64,000 bases of DNA from an uncultured Bacteroidota bacterium (GTDB taxonomy: Bacteria; Bacteroidota; Ignavibacteria; UBA10030; UBA8401), in contig CALETH010000028.1 in NCBI GenBank assembly GCA_937920105.1, forward strand, positions 1-64,000. The letters run 5' to 3'. Under the pieces are notes generated by a model, which saw nothing but the letters and a program-made list of their open reading frames with translations, made no database searches and was not told where the DNA came from. The translations under genes and the position numbers were made by a program. Shown here piece after piece: positions 15,966 through 25,122 of the stretch (its first letter is position 1; every line of letters starts with the position of its first letter).

Positions 15966-17015
15966 TCACAAAAATTTCAACTCTGTTTGTGGTTTTTCTT
16001 TTCTTAGAAATTTATCGGTAGAAAGTTCTATTTTCTTTTTATTCAATCCCAATTTTTTGCAACTCAAAAAAAATAATTGTTTAATTGCATTTGCAATTTC
16101 TCCTTCTCCAACCATTCGTTTGGAAAATTGAGAATCATACAATTTTCCATCTCGCACATCTCCTATGCGATTGAGTATGCGTTCTGCTTTTGTTGGTAAT
16201 TCTCTATTCACCCATTCTACAAATAAATCTTTTACTGCGTACGGAAGACGTACAATTGTATAACTAGCAGAAGTTGCTCCATGTTCTGCTGCTTGTTTCA
16301 AAATTTCCGGAATTTCTTCATCATTTAATCCGGGAATAATTGGTGCAACATTCACTCCAACAGAAATTCCTGCTTTTGATAATTCTTCAATGGCATGAAG
16401 ACGTTGTTCTGGAATTGCTGTACGTGGTTCCATTGTTCGTGCAAGATTTTTATCTAACGTCGTAACAGAAATTCTGACAGAAACTAATTGATGTTTTGCT
16501 AATTCAGATAAAATATCTCTATCTCGCAAGATGAGTGCATTTTTTGTGATTATGAAAACTGGATGACGATAACGAAGAAATATTTCCAAACAACGGCGTG
16601 TAATTTGTAGTTTTCGTTCAATGGGTTGATAACAATCTGTATTTCCGGAAAGTGCAATTAGGCTTGGTTGCCATTTTGGTTTTTGAAATTCTTTTTCTAT
16701 CAATTCTGGTAAATTTTCTTTTACCATAATTTTTGTTTCAAAATCTATTCCGGAAGAAAAGCCCAAATATTCATGTGATGGACGTGCATAGCAATAAATG
16801 CAGCCATGTTCACATCCACGATAAGGATTTAGGTCGTACGTAAAACCAATATCAGGACTATTATTTTTTGCAAATGGGGATTTTGTTGTATCGCGAAAAT
16901 ATTTGGTAGGAGTTTTTTGTCCTTCTTTTTCGTTTTGCCATTCGTCATCAAAATTTTCATAACGAATTTCTTCAAAACGATTTTGCGGATTATATGTTGT
17001 TCCGCGTCCTTTCAT
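15966..17015 (-). CDS. PA0069-family radical SAM protein
   Basis: A 349-residue radical SAM protein. The 4Fe-4S ligands are in [17 protein letters not shown] (Cys68, Cys72, Cys75), preceded by [10 protein letters not shown], the typical PA0069/Rv2578c (SplB-like) signature; [20 protein letters not shown] and [11 protein letters not shown] are further family blocks. No substrate has been established for the family; similarity to spore photoproduct lyase suggests DNA-repair-like radical chemistry, which is inference. Its ATG overlaps the ftsY stop by 4 nt, so the two are translated together. Confidence 0.9.
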   Translation of the reverse strand: MKGRGTTYNPQNRFEEIRYENFDDEWQNEKEGQKTPTKYFRDTTKSPFAKNNSPDIGFTYDLNPYRGCEHGCIYCYARPSHEYLGFSSGIDFETKIMVKENLPELIEKEFQKPKWQPSLIALSGNTDCYQPIERKLQITRRCLEIFLRYRHPVFIITKNALILRDRDILSELAKHQLVSVRISVTTLDKNLARTMEPRTAIPEQRLHAIEELSKAGISVGVNVAPIIPGLNDEEIPEILKQAAEHGATSASYTIVRLPYAVKDLFVEWVNRELPTKAERILNRIGDVRDGKLYDSQFSKRMVGEGEIANAIKQLFFLSCKKLGLNKKKIELSTDKFLRKEKPQTELKFL

Positions 17016-17959
17016 GATGAGGAAGAAAATAATGCTTCAACAAATTTTTTGGAATTGAATGGTTGTAAATCATCCATTTGTTCTCCAACTCCGATATATC
17101 TAACAGGAACATTGATGAGACGGCTCACAGCAAAAACAATTCCGCCTTTTGCTGTTCCATCAAGTTTGGTGAGAATGAGTCCGGTAACGCCAACAACTTC
17201 ATTAAAAAGTTTTGCTTGTTGAAGAGCATTTTGTCCGGTGGTAGAATCCAACACTAACAAAATTTCGTGTGGGGCGGTAGAATGTGATTTTTGAATTGCA
17301 CGTTTTATTTTTTTTAATTCTTCCATCAAATGTGTTTTGGTGTGCAATCTTCCGGCAGTATCAATAATGACCACATCAGCATTTTTGGATTGTGCGGATT
17401 GAACGGTGTCAAACGCAACTGCTGCTGGGTCTGAGCCCTGTTTCTGCTGAATAATTTTTACTCCTGCACGTTGTGCCCATACTTCTAATTGTTCATTTGC
17501 TGCAGCACGAAATGTATCTGCTGCTCCAATAAAAACTTCTTTTCCGGCTTCTTTATATCTATTTGCTAATTTTCCGATGGTGGTTGTTTTTCCTGCTCCG
17601 TTCACACCAACAACCATGATAACGTACGGTTTTATTCCTTCGGGAATGGTAAGTGGTTCTTCTTCATATTTATTGGGAACAAAAATTGAAGCAAGTTGTT
17701 CGCGAATGATGGTTTGTAATTCTTCTTGGGTTTCGTACCGAACTTCTTTTACTTTTTTCTTGATGTTTTCAATTATCGTTTGTGTTGCTTCAGCACCAAC
17801 ATCTGCACGGATAAAAATTTCTTCTAATTGCTCCAAAAAATTTTCATCAATTTTTCCTGTTGCAGAAATAAGTTTAGTGATACTGGAAACTAAATTCTCA
17901 CGAGTTTTGTTAAGACCTTCTTTGAGTTTCGAAAATTTTAATGCGTCAAAAAATCCCAT
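17012..17959 (-). CDS. ftsY: signal recognition particle receptor FtsY
   Basis: A 315-residue SRP receptor GTPase with a short N domain (residues about 1-95) and the G domain: P-loop [14 protein letters not shown] (118-131), [11 protein letters not shown] (the I-box region), DTAGRLHTK (G3) and [10 protein letters not shown] (G4). It lacks the long acidic A domain of E. coli FtsY, as usual outside proteobacteria. It docks ribosome-SRP complexes at the inner membrane for co-translational insertion. Confidence 0.96.
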   Translation of the reverse strand: MGFFDALKFSKLKEGLNKTRENLVSSITKLISATGKIDENFLEQLEEIFIRADVGAEATQTIIENIKKKVKEVRYETQEELQTIIREQLASIFVPNKYEEEPLTIPEGIKPYVIMVVGVNGAGKTTTIGKLANRYKEAGKEVFIGAADTFRAAANEQLEVWAQRAGVKIIQQKQGSDPAAVAFDTVQSAQSKNADVVIIDTAGRLHTKTHLMEELKKIKRAIQKSHSTAPHEILLVLDSTTGQNALQQAKLFNEVVGVTGLILTKLDGTAKGGIVFAVSRLINVPVRYIGVGEQMDDLQPFNSKKFVEALFSSSS

Positions 17960-18032
17960 AGAAAATTATTTTTAATATTATGTTTACTTTTAGGCATTGT
18001 TAAAAAAATAGTTATGTCTATTTTTTCAAAAT

Positions 18033-18063
18033 GGATTCCCGCTAACAACATGCGGGAATGACG
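18033..18063. repeat. REP-like palindrome
   Basis: GGATTCCCGC, 9-nt loop, GCGGGAATGAC: arms 18035-18042 and 18052-18059. Lies upstream of ftsY in a 175-bp gap after the pgsA-like gene. Confidence 0.85.
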
Positions 18064-18134
18064 GAATGATGACCGTCATGGTGACGAATGTCAGCATCTT
18101 TACAATATAATTTATTCTAATGTAACAATACCGT

Positions 18135-18671
18135 TTATTTTTTAAGATGTGAAAAAAAACGTTGTGTATAATCAATAAAAGAATAGAGCATTAAAAGAAC
18201 ACTGCTCCATAAAAATATTTCTTGAAGCGTTTTAAGATGAAGAATTGCTAACACTAAAGTTATAGAGCTTGCAACAACAGCAATTTTTCCGGGCATTGCA
18301 GAGGCGGGAATTATTCCTTTTTTCTTTTTCAAATATATTCCACCAAGAAAAATAATTCCATCTCGGGCTAAAATTGCAATCATAAACCATAATGGAATAT
18401 CTCCGGAAATTGTTAAAATGATAACAACAAGACCAACTCCAATTTTATCTGCAAGTGGGTCTAAAATTTTTCCCAATTCGGAAATCTCTTGGAAGCGGCG
18501 AGCAAAATAACCATCTAAAATATCAGTAATCATAGCAAGAAGAATAAAAAGAATTGCATACTCACGATGATATGGAATTTCTTTGCTCAGTAAAAAATAT
18601 GCGATTGGTGCAACAAGGATGATTCTACTTATACTGAGAAGATTTGAAATTGTCCAGCGTTTTGTTTCCAT
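18135..18671 (-). CDS. pgsA: CDP-alcohol phosphatidyltransferase, PgsA-like
   Basis: A 178-residue membrane enzyme with about six helices and the complete CDP-alcohol phosphatidyltransferase motif D-x2-D-G-x2-A-R-x8-G-x3-D-x3-D at residues 50-75 (Asp50, Asp53, Gly54, Ala57, Arg58, Gly67, Asp71, Asp75), which binds CDP-diacylglycerol through metal ions. The N-terminal WTISNLLSISRIILVAPIAY is most like phosphatidylglycerophosphate synthase, first step of phosphatidylglycerol synthesis; other acceptors cannot be excluded from sequence alone. Confidence 0.85.
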   Translation of the reverse strand: METKRWTISNLLSISRIILVAPIAYFLLSKEIPYHREYAILFILLAMITDILDGYFARRFQEISELGKILDPLADKIGVGLVVIILTISGDIPLWFMIAILARDGIIFLGGIYLKKKKGIIPASAMPGKIAVVASSITLVLAILHLKTLQEIFLWSSVLLMLYSFIDYTQRFFSHLKK

Positions 18672-18705
18672 TTATTCCCTATTGGCCTAATACAATCTGT
18701 GTGTC

Positions 18706-18763
18706 GTCATTCCCGCGAAAGCGGGAATCCAGAAGATGGATTCCGCATCAAGTGCGGAATGAC
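18706..18763. repeat. REP-like inverted pair (BIME-like)
   Basis: First palindrome ATTCCCGC-GAAA-GCGGGAAT (18709-18728), second ATTCCGCA/TGCGGAAT (18740-18747, 18753-18760) in opposite orientation, ending TGAC. Located between the phosphatase gene stop and the pgsA-like start. Confidence 0.85.
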
Positions 18764-18791
18764 AAATACCTCACCGCTTGTGCAAAGATGT

Positions 18792-20393
18792 TTATTTTTT
18801 TATTTCTTCTAACACTACACCATCTAAATTATTTGGATACCGCACATTCAAAATTTTTGCCAGTGTTGGTGCAATATCAACAGTGTGAACTTCTTTTGCT
18901 ATTATTTGTGGTTGTACATCATTCCACCAAAAAATTATTGGAACATGAGTATCATATTTATAAACTGTTCCGTGAGAAGCACCAGTTTTATATGGTGTAA
19001 CTAAATAATTTTCTTTAAATCGAATTTGAAAATCTTCTCCACGCTCTACATAATAACTATTGCGAAATTGTTTCATATATAATTTTTGAAAAGGTTGTGA
19101 AGATGCAAGTTCACGTTTAAAATAAACTTCAGCAACACAATCTATTTTTAAAAGTCCATCATATACTTCTTTTTCTAATTGGATACTATCAACATTCATT
19201 TTTTTTGCAATTTTATAATTGAGAAAACCTTTTTCATCTAACACAACTTCTTGTGTGTTCAATTCTTTTTGCAATGCGGAATTTATTTTTCCAACTTGTG
19301 GAACAAATTCTTCATTATACAATATTCTACGAGCATCAGAAATTTTTGTGTATTGCACTAAATATTCCGGTAAAGGAAATACTGCATGGTCTGCACTCAA
19401 CACAACAAGAAAATTTTCTTTCCCAATATTTTTTTCTACAAAATCAAAAAATTGTCCCAATGCTTTATCAAGATGAACAAGATGGTCAACCATTTCGTGA
19501 CTGTTGGGTCCATGATTATGACCAATATAATCACAATCGGAAAGACTAATACACAATAAATCTGAAACATCTCGCTTTCCTAATTGTTCCGCAATAATTG
19601 CTTCTTTCACAAAATCCAACACTAAGTTATCTCCATAGGGACTTCGCAAAATCAATTCTGTTTTTTTCTTTTCAGTAAATGGATGTGGAAATACTGTGTT
19701 TCCTTCCCACGGAGTTTCGGCAAAAAATTCATCTGGCTGTATTGTTATATAATTTTTTTCTGGTAAAGATTTTTCCCATTGTTTGGGAAGATTTTTTTCT
19801 ATCCAATCTTCATCATTAAATTTTTTTGCCCATTCTGGAAGTTGCTGCATATAATAATTGGATGTTACCATTTTTCCATTTTTTTTCTGATACCAAAATA
19901 CTTTATCGGGATTTTTTCCACCCATTAAAATTGCAGCTCTATCTTTTGCAGAAATTGAAACCACTTTTGAGTTGGGTGATGTTTTTTTCAACCAATCTCC
20001 AATAGTTGTTACTGCAAGATTTTTTGCAGAAAATCCACCACCTTCTCCTTCAACAGATTTTGCATTTTCATCACTCACACAATACACAGATTTTCTTGTT
20101 GTTGGGTCAATCCAATCATTTGCTAAAATTCCGCTTTTGTGTGGATATGTTCCCGTAGAAAGTGTTGCGTGTCCAGGTCCGGTTTCACTGGAAGCATAGT
20201 TCAAATTTGCTTCTTTATAAACAATTCCTTGATTGTACAGTTTTTTCAATCCACCAGAAAATAATGTATCAAAACGTTCAAAATAATCTGCACGCATTTG
20301 GTCAATAGAAATGAAAATAACTAATTTGGGTTGTGATGCTTGTGCAAAAAAATGAACACAAAAAATAAGCATCAAAGTAGAACGTCTGAACAT
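18792..20393 (-). CDS. PafA-like alkaline phosphatase
   Basis: A 533-residue secreted phosphomonoesterase of the alkaline phosphatase superfamily. A signal peptide (MFRRSTLMLIFCVHFFAQAS) precedes the zinc ligand Asp31 in ISIDQMRADY; the nucleophile is probably Thr71 in SSETGPGHATLST, with Asn92 (ANDW) and the K-x-R pair Lys150/Arg152 (ISAKDRAA), the combination that marks the PafA type monoesterases. Other zinc ligands lie in SDCDYIGHNHGP, LSADHAVFP and ASHGTVYKYD. It would release phosphate in the periplasm. It is the last gene of the lipoprotein/DNA ligase/phosphatase operon, 3 nt after the ligase stop. Confidence 0.92.
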   Translation of the reverse strand: MFRRSTLMLIFCVHFFAQASQPKLVIFISIDQMRADYFERFDTLFSGGLKKLYNQGIVYKEANLNYASSETGPGHATLSTGTYPHKSGILANDWIDPTTRKSVYCVSDENAKSVEGEGGGFSAKNLAVTTIGDWLKKTSPNSKVVSISAKDRAAILMGGKNPDKVFWYQKKNGKMVTSNYYMQQLPEWAKKFNDEDWIEKNLPKQWEKSLPEKNYITIQPDEFFAETPWEGNTVFPHPFTEKKKTELILRSPYGDNLVLDFVKEAIIAEQLGKRDVSDLLCISLSDCDYIGHNHGPNSHEMVDHLVHLDKALGQFFDFVEKNIGKENFLVVLSADHAVFPLPEYLVQYTKISDARRILYNEEFVPQVGKINSALQKELNTQEVVLDEKGFLNYKIAKKMNVDSIQLEKEVYDGLLKIDCVAEVYFKRELASSQPFQKLYMKQFRNSYYVERGEDFQIRFKENYLVTPYKTGASHGTVYKYDTHVPIIFWWNDVQPQIIAKEVHTVDIAPTLAKILNVRYPNNLDGVVLEEIKK

Positions 20394-20396
20394 AAA

Positions 20397-21449
20397 TTAT
20401 CCTTTATATTTTAATTGTTGGAGAACACAATCATTTTCATCCATATCATTTCGCAACCCAAGATATGTTGGCTGATACAATGAACCACCCTTATACGCAT
20501 ACAAATATCGCACTTCAATGATTTCATTTTCTCTGGGAATTTCTGCATTTGGCGGAATGGTAACATTACCAACCGAAATCCAATCATCACCATCTTTTAA
20601 TCTCATACTCACACTTCGTTTGAGATTTACTTTTTCCACAGACACGGTTGCCGTTTCATAAAACTTAAATTTTACTTGCGAACCACCACTTGCAGGACGT
20701 CCTGCTTGATATGATGCCTGTAAATCTTTAAACACAATTCCTTCTTTATTATTTTTTTTCAATTTTTGTAATAAAGATTTTTTTTCTTTAGATGTACTTG
20801 CTAATGCTACTTTTATAATAGAGGATGTTTTTTTATTAGAGAAAAATTTTTCTAAAATCTCGTACCTTTCTTGATATGCAAGTGATTGAATTTCTTTACC
20901 ATTGTGTGAAAGAATATCAAACACATAAAGTGTATTATTTAAAAATTCTCCGTCAAGAATAAAATCTTCAGCAAAGTTTTTTATTTCGTGATGAAGATTT
21001 TCTGCAACAGGAATAACAAGTCCTTTGCGATTAATACCTTCTATCGTATCTTGCTCTTTTCTGATAAGCGTACGATGTCCATCTAATTTTTCTTGAGCAC
21101 CATATTGTGCATTTTCTAAATAATGTTGTACTTCTTCTTCTTCAATGGGATTGAGTAATTGACAAAAAACTCCACTGGTGCGTTCCTCTTTTGTAACAGT
21201 GATAGATATTCCTTCCGGTGTACCTTCTTGATATCCTTTTGCTTTTTTTGAACGTACTAAAGAATCCATTATTTTTTTTGCAGCATCATACGAAACGGGA
21301 ACAGAAGTTTTTGTTCCCGTTTGTAATGTTGTACCGCGTCTGCCAAAAGCAAAATTTACCACAAAACCACCACTGACTTTTTCAAGTTTTACGTGATACA
21401 CTTTATCACTGCTACCGCTTTGGTAATAAAGACTGATTTCGTCACTCAC
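20397..21449 (-). CDS. WGR domain fused to ATP-dependent DNA ligase domain
   Basis: A 350-residue protein with an N-terminal WGR domain (residues about 4-80: YYQSGSSDKVYHVKLE, FAFGRRGTTLQTGTKT) and a nucleotidyltransferase domain of the ATP-dependent DNA ligase family. Motif I is QEKLDGHR with adenylated Lys121, motif III FILDGEF, motif IV EGIVFKD, motif V VKFKFYE; a C-terminal OB-like part follows. WGR domains bind nicked or broken DNA ends in PARPs. The start is GTG with AAGG upstream; the gene follows the lipoprotein by 5 nt. Probably nick repair; the substrate is inferred. Confidence 0.88.
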   Translation of the reverse strand: MSDEISLYYQSGSSDKVYHVKLEKVSGGFVVNFAFGRRGTTLQTGTKTSVPVSYDAAKKIMDSLVRSKKAKGYQEGTPEGISITVTKEERTSGVFCQLLNPIEEEEVQHYLENAQYGAQEKLDGHRTLIRKEQDTIEGINRKGLVIPVAENLHHEIKNFAEDFILDGEFLNNTLYVFDILSHNGKEIQSLAYQERYEILEKFFSNKKTSSIIKVALASTSKEKKSLLQKLKKNNKEGIVFKDLQASYQAGRPASGGSQVKFKFYETATVSVEKVNLKRSVSMRLKDGDDWISVGNVTIPPNAEIPRENEIIEVRYLYAYKGGSLYQPTYLGLRNDMDENDCVLQQLKYKG

Positions 21450-21454
21450 AACTA

Positions 21455-22177
21455 TTACCTTCTACTATAATAGACACGAAGTTGAAAACCAGTTTGGTTT
21501 CCTTGTGCTTGATTAGAGGTTAAAACAATTGGACTTGTTTGAGTGGTTGGATTAACATTTTCAGAGAAAAACATAGATGTTCCATTAATATTTGGGTCAG
21601 TATCTTCATCATCATACAAATCCACTCTCCAATTTTCATTTTTTAATTCAATATTTTTTGAAACAAGATTCCATATTTGTGGAAATACAGTAACATTATT
21701 TCTAGTCCCACCATTCGAAGATTCAGAAGTATTTGTTATATATGATACACCGGACTTTCCAAATGCAATATATAAATCTGGACCATCATTAGGGTCCCAA
21801 TTATTATTAAATCTATCTTTTGCTGGAATTGTTATAACAGCAATACTATCAAGATAATATTGTGATAGAGAAAACCATGCCTTTATTGTGTGTGATGATG
21901 TAACATTAACAAAAGTATAACTCGTTGTGGAATCAAGATTTTTTACTCCATCTACTACCACACTATCAAAACGATAATTTGTTTCTGGTGTATAAGTATA
22001 TCGCTGATTACTTCCAGAAACTATTGATGTAGAACCATTGGGAGTAATTGTTCCTCCAGTTGCGGATGAAGTAATCGTTATTCCATTTCCACTTTCTCCA
22101 GAGGAAGACATGGGTGAATCTTTTGAACATGAAGACAATACCACTGTACAAATTACAGCCCACAAAAACTTTTTCAT
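21455..22177 (-). CDS. lipoprotein with InlB-type beta repeat
   Basis: A 240-residue lipoprotein with lipobox LSSC (Cys17) and a Ser/Gly-rich linker. Residues about 32-105 form one divergent InlB B-repeat (Flg_new-like) domain: GGTITPNGSTSIVSGSNQ, YTPETNYRFDSVVVDG and SHTIKAWFS are typical. The C-terminal half (DRFNNNWDPNDGPDLYIAFG onwards) looks like a beta-rich C2-like or jelly-roll domain of unknown role. A strong AGGAG lies 7-8 nt before the ATG. It heads the operon with the WGR-ligase and PafA-like genes. Confidence 0.82.
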   Translation of the reverse strand: MKKFLWAVICTVVLSSCSKDSPMSSSGESGNGITITSSATGGTITPNGSTSIVSGSNQRYTYTPETNYRFDSVVVDGVKNLDSTTSYTFVNVTSSHTIKAWFSLSQYYLDSIAVITIPAKDRFNNNWDPNDGPDLYIAFGKSGVSYITNTSESSNGGTRNNVTVFPQIWNLVSKNIELKNENWRVDLYDDEDTDPNINGTSMFFSENVNPTTQTSPIVLTSNQAQGNQTGFQLRVYYSRR

Positions 22178-22339
22178 AAAAACTCCTTTATTAAAAGTGA
22201 ATAAAATATTTTAGAATTTAAATATAAGGATTTATTGTTTATCATAACAACAAATACCTCACAAAACGAATATTACTATAATAAAATCTTCTTTTATTGA
22301 AATTTTGTAAAAAAATTTATATCTTCTTACACAAAAATT

Positions 22340-22369
22340 AGATTCCCACTTAAAGCATGTGGGAATGAC
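22340..22369. repeat. REP-like palindrome
   Basis: AGATTCCCAC, loop, GTGGGAATGAC: arms 22342-22349 and 22359-22366. In the divergent gap before gltX; compensating change from CCCGC/GCGGG to CCCAC/GTGGG keeps the stem intact. Confidence 0.85.
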
Positions 22370-22384
22370 CAATCTTTAATTATC

Positions 22385-23824
22385 ATGGAAAACATTCGCG
22401 TACGCTTTGCACCAAGTCCCACAGGATACCTTCACGTTGGCGGATTACGCACCGCACTCTATAATTATCTTCTCGCAAAAAAACATCACGGAAAATTTCT
22501 TCTCCGCATCGAAGATACAGACCAATCCCGAAAAGTAGAAGGAGCAATGGAAAATCTCATTGAAACACTTCAATGGGCAGGACTTGACTTTGATGAAGGA
22601 CCAACAAAAGATGGAAATTTCGGACCGTACATTCAATCACAACGATTACCAATTTATCAACAACACGCACACCAATTAGTAAAAGAAGAAAAAGCATATT
22701 ATTGTTTTTGTTCTGCAGAACGATTAGAGCAAGTACGTCAAAAACAAATTGCAGCAAAAGTTCCACCTTCGTATGATAGAAATTGTCGTTCAAAATCTTT
22801 AGAAGAAGCACAAAAAAAAATTGAACACGGCGAACGTTATGTAATCCGCATGAAAGTTCCACTTACTGGAGAATTGGTTTTTGAAGATATGATTCGCGGA
22901 AAAGTTGCTATTGGTTATAAAATTTTAGATGACCAAGTCATTCTCAAATCTGATGGATTTCCAACCTACCATCTTGCTGTTGTTGTGGATGACCATTTGA
23001 TGAATATCAGTCACGTAATTCGCGGAGAAGAATGGCTACCCAGCACACCAAAACATATTTTGCTGTATCAATATTTTGGATGGGAAATTCCACAATTTGC
23101 ACATCTTCCCCTTCTTCTCAATCCTGATAAAAGCAAATTGAGTAAACGACAAGGTGATGTTGCTGTGGAAGATTATCGTGCAAAAGGTTTTTTGAAAGAA
23201 GCAATTATAAATTTTATTGCATTATTGGGTTGGAATCCCGGAGATAATAGAGAAATTTTTTCTTTAGAAGAATTGGTGAAAGAATTTTCGATTGAACGCG
23301 TTGGAAAATCCGGAGCAATTTTTAATATAGAAAAATTACAATGGCTCAATCAACAACACATCCGCTTAAAATCAGATGATGAATTATTAGCATTAGTGAA
23401 ACCAAATATTCTTGAACAAGGTTGGAAAAATTTTTCTGATGATTATATAAAAAGTGTCATCAATTTGATGAAAGAACGTGTTACGGTTCTACCGGATTTT
23501 GTGAACGAATGCAAATTTTTTTACGAAGACCCAACGAGTTTTGATGAAAAAGGAAAATCCAAAAATTGGAGTGCGGAAACACCAAAGCATCTTGCACGAT
23601 TTGTAGAAAAAATTTCTGAATTACAAAATTATACTGCATCAACAATCGAAGAAACACTTCGTACTACGGCAACAGAATTTTCTTTAAGTGCGGGGAAACT
23701 TATTCATCCAATTCGCCTTGCTGTCTCGGGAATTTCTCTGGGACCGAGTTTGTTTCATCTGTTAGAAATTGTAGGAAAAGAAACTGTTGTAAGAAGAATT
23801 AATTTTGCGATTAAGAATTTATAA
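22385..23824 (+). CDS. gltX: glutamyl-tRNA synthetase
   Basis: A 479-residue class I aminoacyl-tRNA synthetase. The HIGH-equivalent is FAPSPTGYLHVGGLRTAL (residues 8-25), and KLSKRQGDVAVEDY contains the KMSKS-equivalent loop; LRIEDTDQSR and WLPSTPKHILLY are further GluRS-conserved blocks. It charges tRNA-Glu with glutamate. A single gltX is expected in this lineage; whether it also charges tRNA-Gln is not deducible here. It starts a plus-strand operon with folB, folK and acpS. Confidence 0.96.
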   Translation: MENIRVRFAPSPTGYLHVGGLRTALYNYLLAKKHHGKFLLRIEDTDQSRKVEGAMENLIETLQWAGLDFDEGPTKDGNFGPYIQSQRLPIYQQHAHQLVKEEKAYYCFCSAERLEQVRQKQIAAKVPPSYDRNCRSKSLEEAQKKIEHGERYVIRMKVPLTGELVFEDMIRGKVAIGYKILDDQVILKSDGFPTYHLAVVVDDHLMNISHVIRGEEWLPSTPKHILLYQYFGWEIPQFAHLPLLLNPDKSKLSKRQGDVAVEDYRAKGFLKEAIINFIALLGWNPGDNREIFSLEELVKEFSIERVGKSGAIFNIEKLQWLNQQHIRLKSDDELLALVKPNILEQGWKNFSDDYIKSVINLMKERVTVLPDFVNECKFFYEDPTSFDEKGKSKNWSAETPKHLARFVEKISELQNYTASTIEETLRTTATEFSLSAGKLIHPIRLAVSGISLGPSLFHLLEIVGKETVVRRINFAIKNL

Positions 23825-23827
23825 GAA

Positions 23828-23860
23828 AGATTTGTCAAGTTTTTAAAACTTGACAAATCT
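23828..23860. repeat. perfect palindrome, AAGTTTTTAAAACTT core
   Basis: 16-bp perfect arms (AGATTTGTCAAGTTTT) around one T. It lies inside the operon between gltX (stop 23824) and folB (start 23875) and is not followed by a T-run, so it is more likely a processing or attenuation site or a mobile repeat than a full terminator. Confidence 0.85.
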
Positions 23861-23874
23861 AAAAACTGATTACT

Positions 23875-24255
23875 ATGAACAATACATCCTACGACATCAT
23901 CCGACTTCGCAATGCTGTGTTTTACGCCTATCATGGAGTGATGAAAGATGAGCAAAATCTCGGAGGAAAATTTGAGGTTGATGCTGAACTCTATTGCCAT
24001 CTTACCAACGTAAGAAAAAGTGATAATTTGAATGATACTGTGAATTACGAACAAGTCTATACTATTATAAGCAGCGTCATCAGTCAAAAAAAATATTATT
24101 TAATAGAAGCACTTGCTGATGCAATTGCAAAAAAAATTATTGAGCAATTTTTTCTTGTAGAAAAAGTTTGCATTCGCATCAGAAAACTCAGCGTACCAAT
24201 TCATGGTGTTGTGGATTCTGTTGAAGTAGAAATTATAGAAGAACGTCACAAATAA
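23875..24255 (+). CDS. folB: dihydroneopterin aldolase FolB
   Basis: A 126-residue tunnel-fold enzyme that converts dihydroneopterin to 6-hydroxymethyl-dihydropterin and glycolaldehyde in folate synthesis. Family marks are IRLRNAVFYAYHGVMKDEQN with the substrate-binding HGV, VNYEQVYTII and the late YYLIEALADAIAKKI plus VRIRKLSVPIHG-like segment (here VCIRIRKLSVPIHG). It ends 1 nt before folK, which catalyses the next step. Confidence 0.93.
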   Translation: MNNTSYDIIRLRNAVFYAYHGVMKDEQNLGGKFEVDAELYCHLTNVRKSDNLNDTVNYEQVYTIISSVISQKKYYLIEALADAIAKKIIEQFFLVEKVCIRIRKLSVPIHGVVDSVEVEIIEERHK

Positions 24256-24256
24256 T

Positions 24257-24745
24257 ATGGAAATTGTTTATCTCGGTTTGGGTTCAAATGTTGGAAATCG
24301 TTTAGAAAATCTTACTCATGCAATAACACAAATTGAAAAAATTCCTCAAACAACTATCACAAAAAAATCCAACATTTATGAGACTGAACCCGTTGGTGTA
24401 GAAACGCAAGAAAATTTTTTCAATACAACTATTGAAATAAAAACTGAACTTTCTGTAGAACAATTATATCAACATCTCAAAACAATAGAAAAAAATTTAG
24501 GGAGAAAACACCGTGAACGTTGGGGACCTCGTGAAATTGATATTGATATTTTATTATTTGGAAATCACACAATTGAAACTGAACTTATCACTGTTCCTCA
24601 CAAAGAACTTCACAAGAGACAGTTTGTTCTTACGCCATTACAAGAAATTGCAAAAGATTGTATTCATCCGATTTTTCAAAAAACTATTACAACATTACAA
24701 CAAGAATGTAATGATATACATGCAGTAAAAATTATCCAAAAATAA
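24257..24745 (+). CDS. folK: hydroxymethyldihydropterin pyrophosphokinase FolK
   Basis: A 162-residue HPPK that transfers pyrophosphate from ATP to 6-hydroxymethyl-dihydropterin. Conserved: YLGLGSNVGNRLENL at the N-terminus, ETEPVGVETQENFFN, and the ATP/Mg site RWGPREIDIDILLF. Spaced 1 nt from folB and 2 nt from acpS, so all are in one transcript with gltX. Confidence 0.95.
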   Translation: MEIVYLGLGSNVGNRLENLTHAITQIEKIPQTTITKKSNIYETEPVGVETQENFFNTTIEIKTELSVEQLYQHLKTIEKNLGRKHRERWGPREIDIDILLFGNHTIETELITVPHKELHKRQFVLTPLQEIAKDCIHPIFQKTITTLQQECNDIHAVKIIQK

Positions 24746-24747
24746 TT

Positions 24748-25122
24748 ATGATAGTTCAAGGTATTGGTGTCGATATTATTGAAATTCAACGTATTGAAAA
24801 TTCCATAAAAGAATTTGGAAATATTTTTTTGAATAAAATTTTTACTGCAAAAGAAATAGAATACTGTCAATCAAAAAAAAATTCCGCTCAACATTTTGCA
24901 GCCCGTTTCGCTGCAAAAGAAGCAGTCAGCAAAGCCATTGGCAGCGGATGGACGAATAATTTTCAATGGAAACATATTGAAGTATTGAATAATGATTCCG
25001 GACTTCCCACCATCATTCTTCATGATAAACTTCTTGATTCTTTTCAAGAGTTCACATTTCTTCTTTCACTTTCCCACTCAGAAATTTCTGCAGTTGCATT
25101 TGTTGTAATGCAAAAAAAATAA
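24748..25122 (+). CDS. acpS: holo-[acyl-carrier-protein] synthase AcpS
   Basis: A 124-residue phosphopantetheinyl transferase that activates acyl carrier protein using coenzyme A. The Mg-binding motifs are GIGVDIIEIQRIE (Asp9) and FAARFAAKEAVSKAIGSG (Glu in AKEA), and the LSLSHSEISAVAFVV terminal strand is typical of trimeric AcpS. Its stop is directly abutted by the stop of the convergent T9SS protein gene with no spacer at all. Confidence 0.94.
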   Translation: MIVQGIGVDIIEIQRIENSIKEFGNIFLNKIFTAKEIEYCQSKKNSAQHFAARFAAKEAVSKAIGSGWTNNFQWKHIEVLNNDSGLPTIILHDKLLDSFQEFTFLLSLSHSEISAVAFVVMQKK

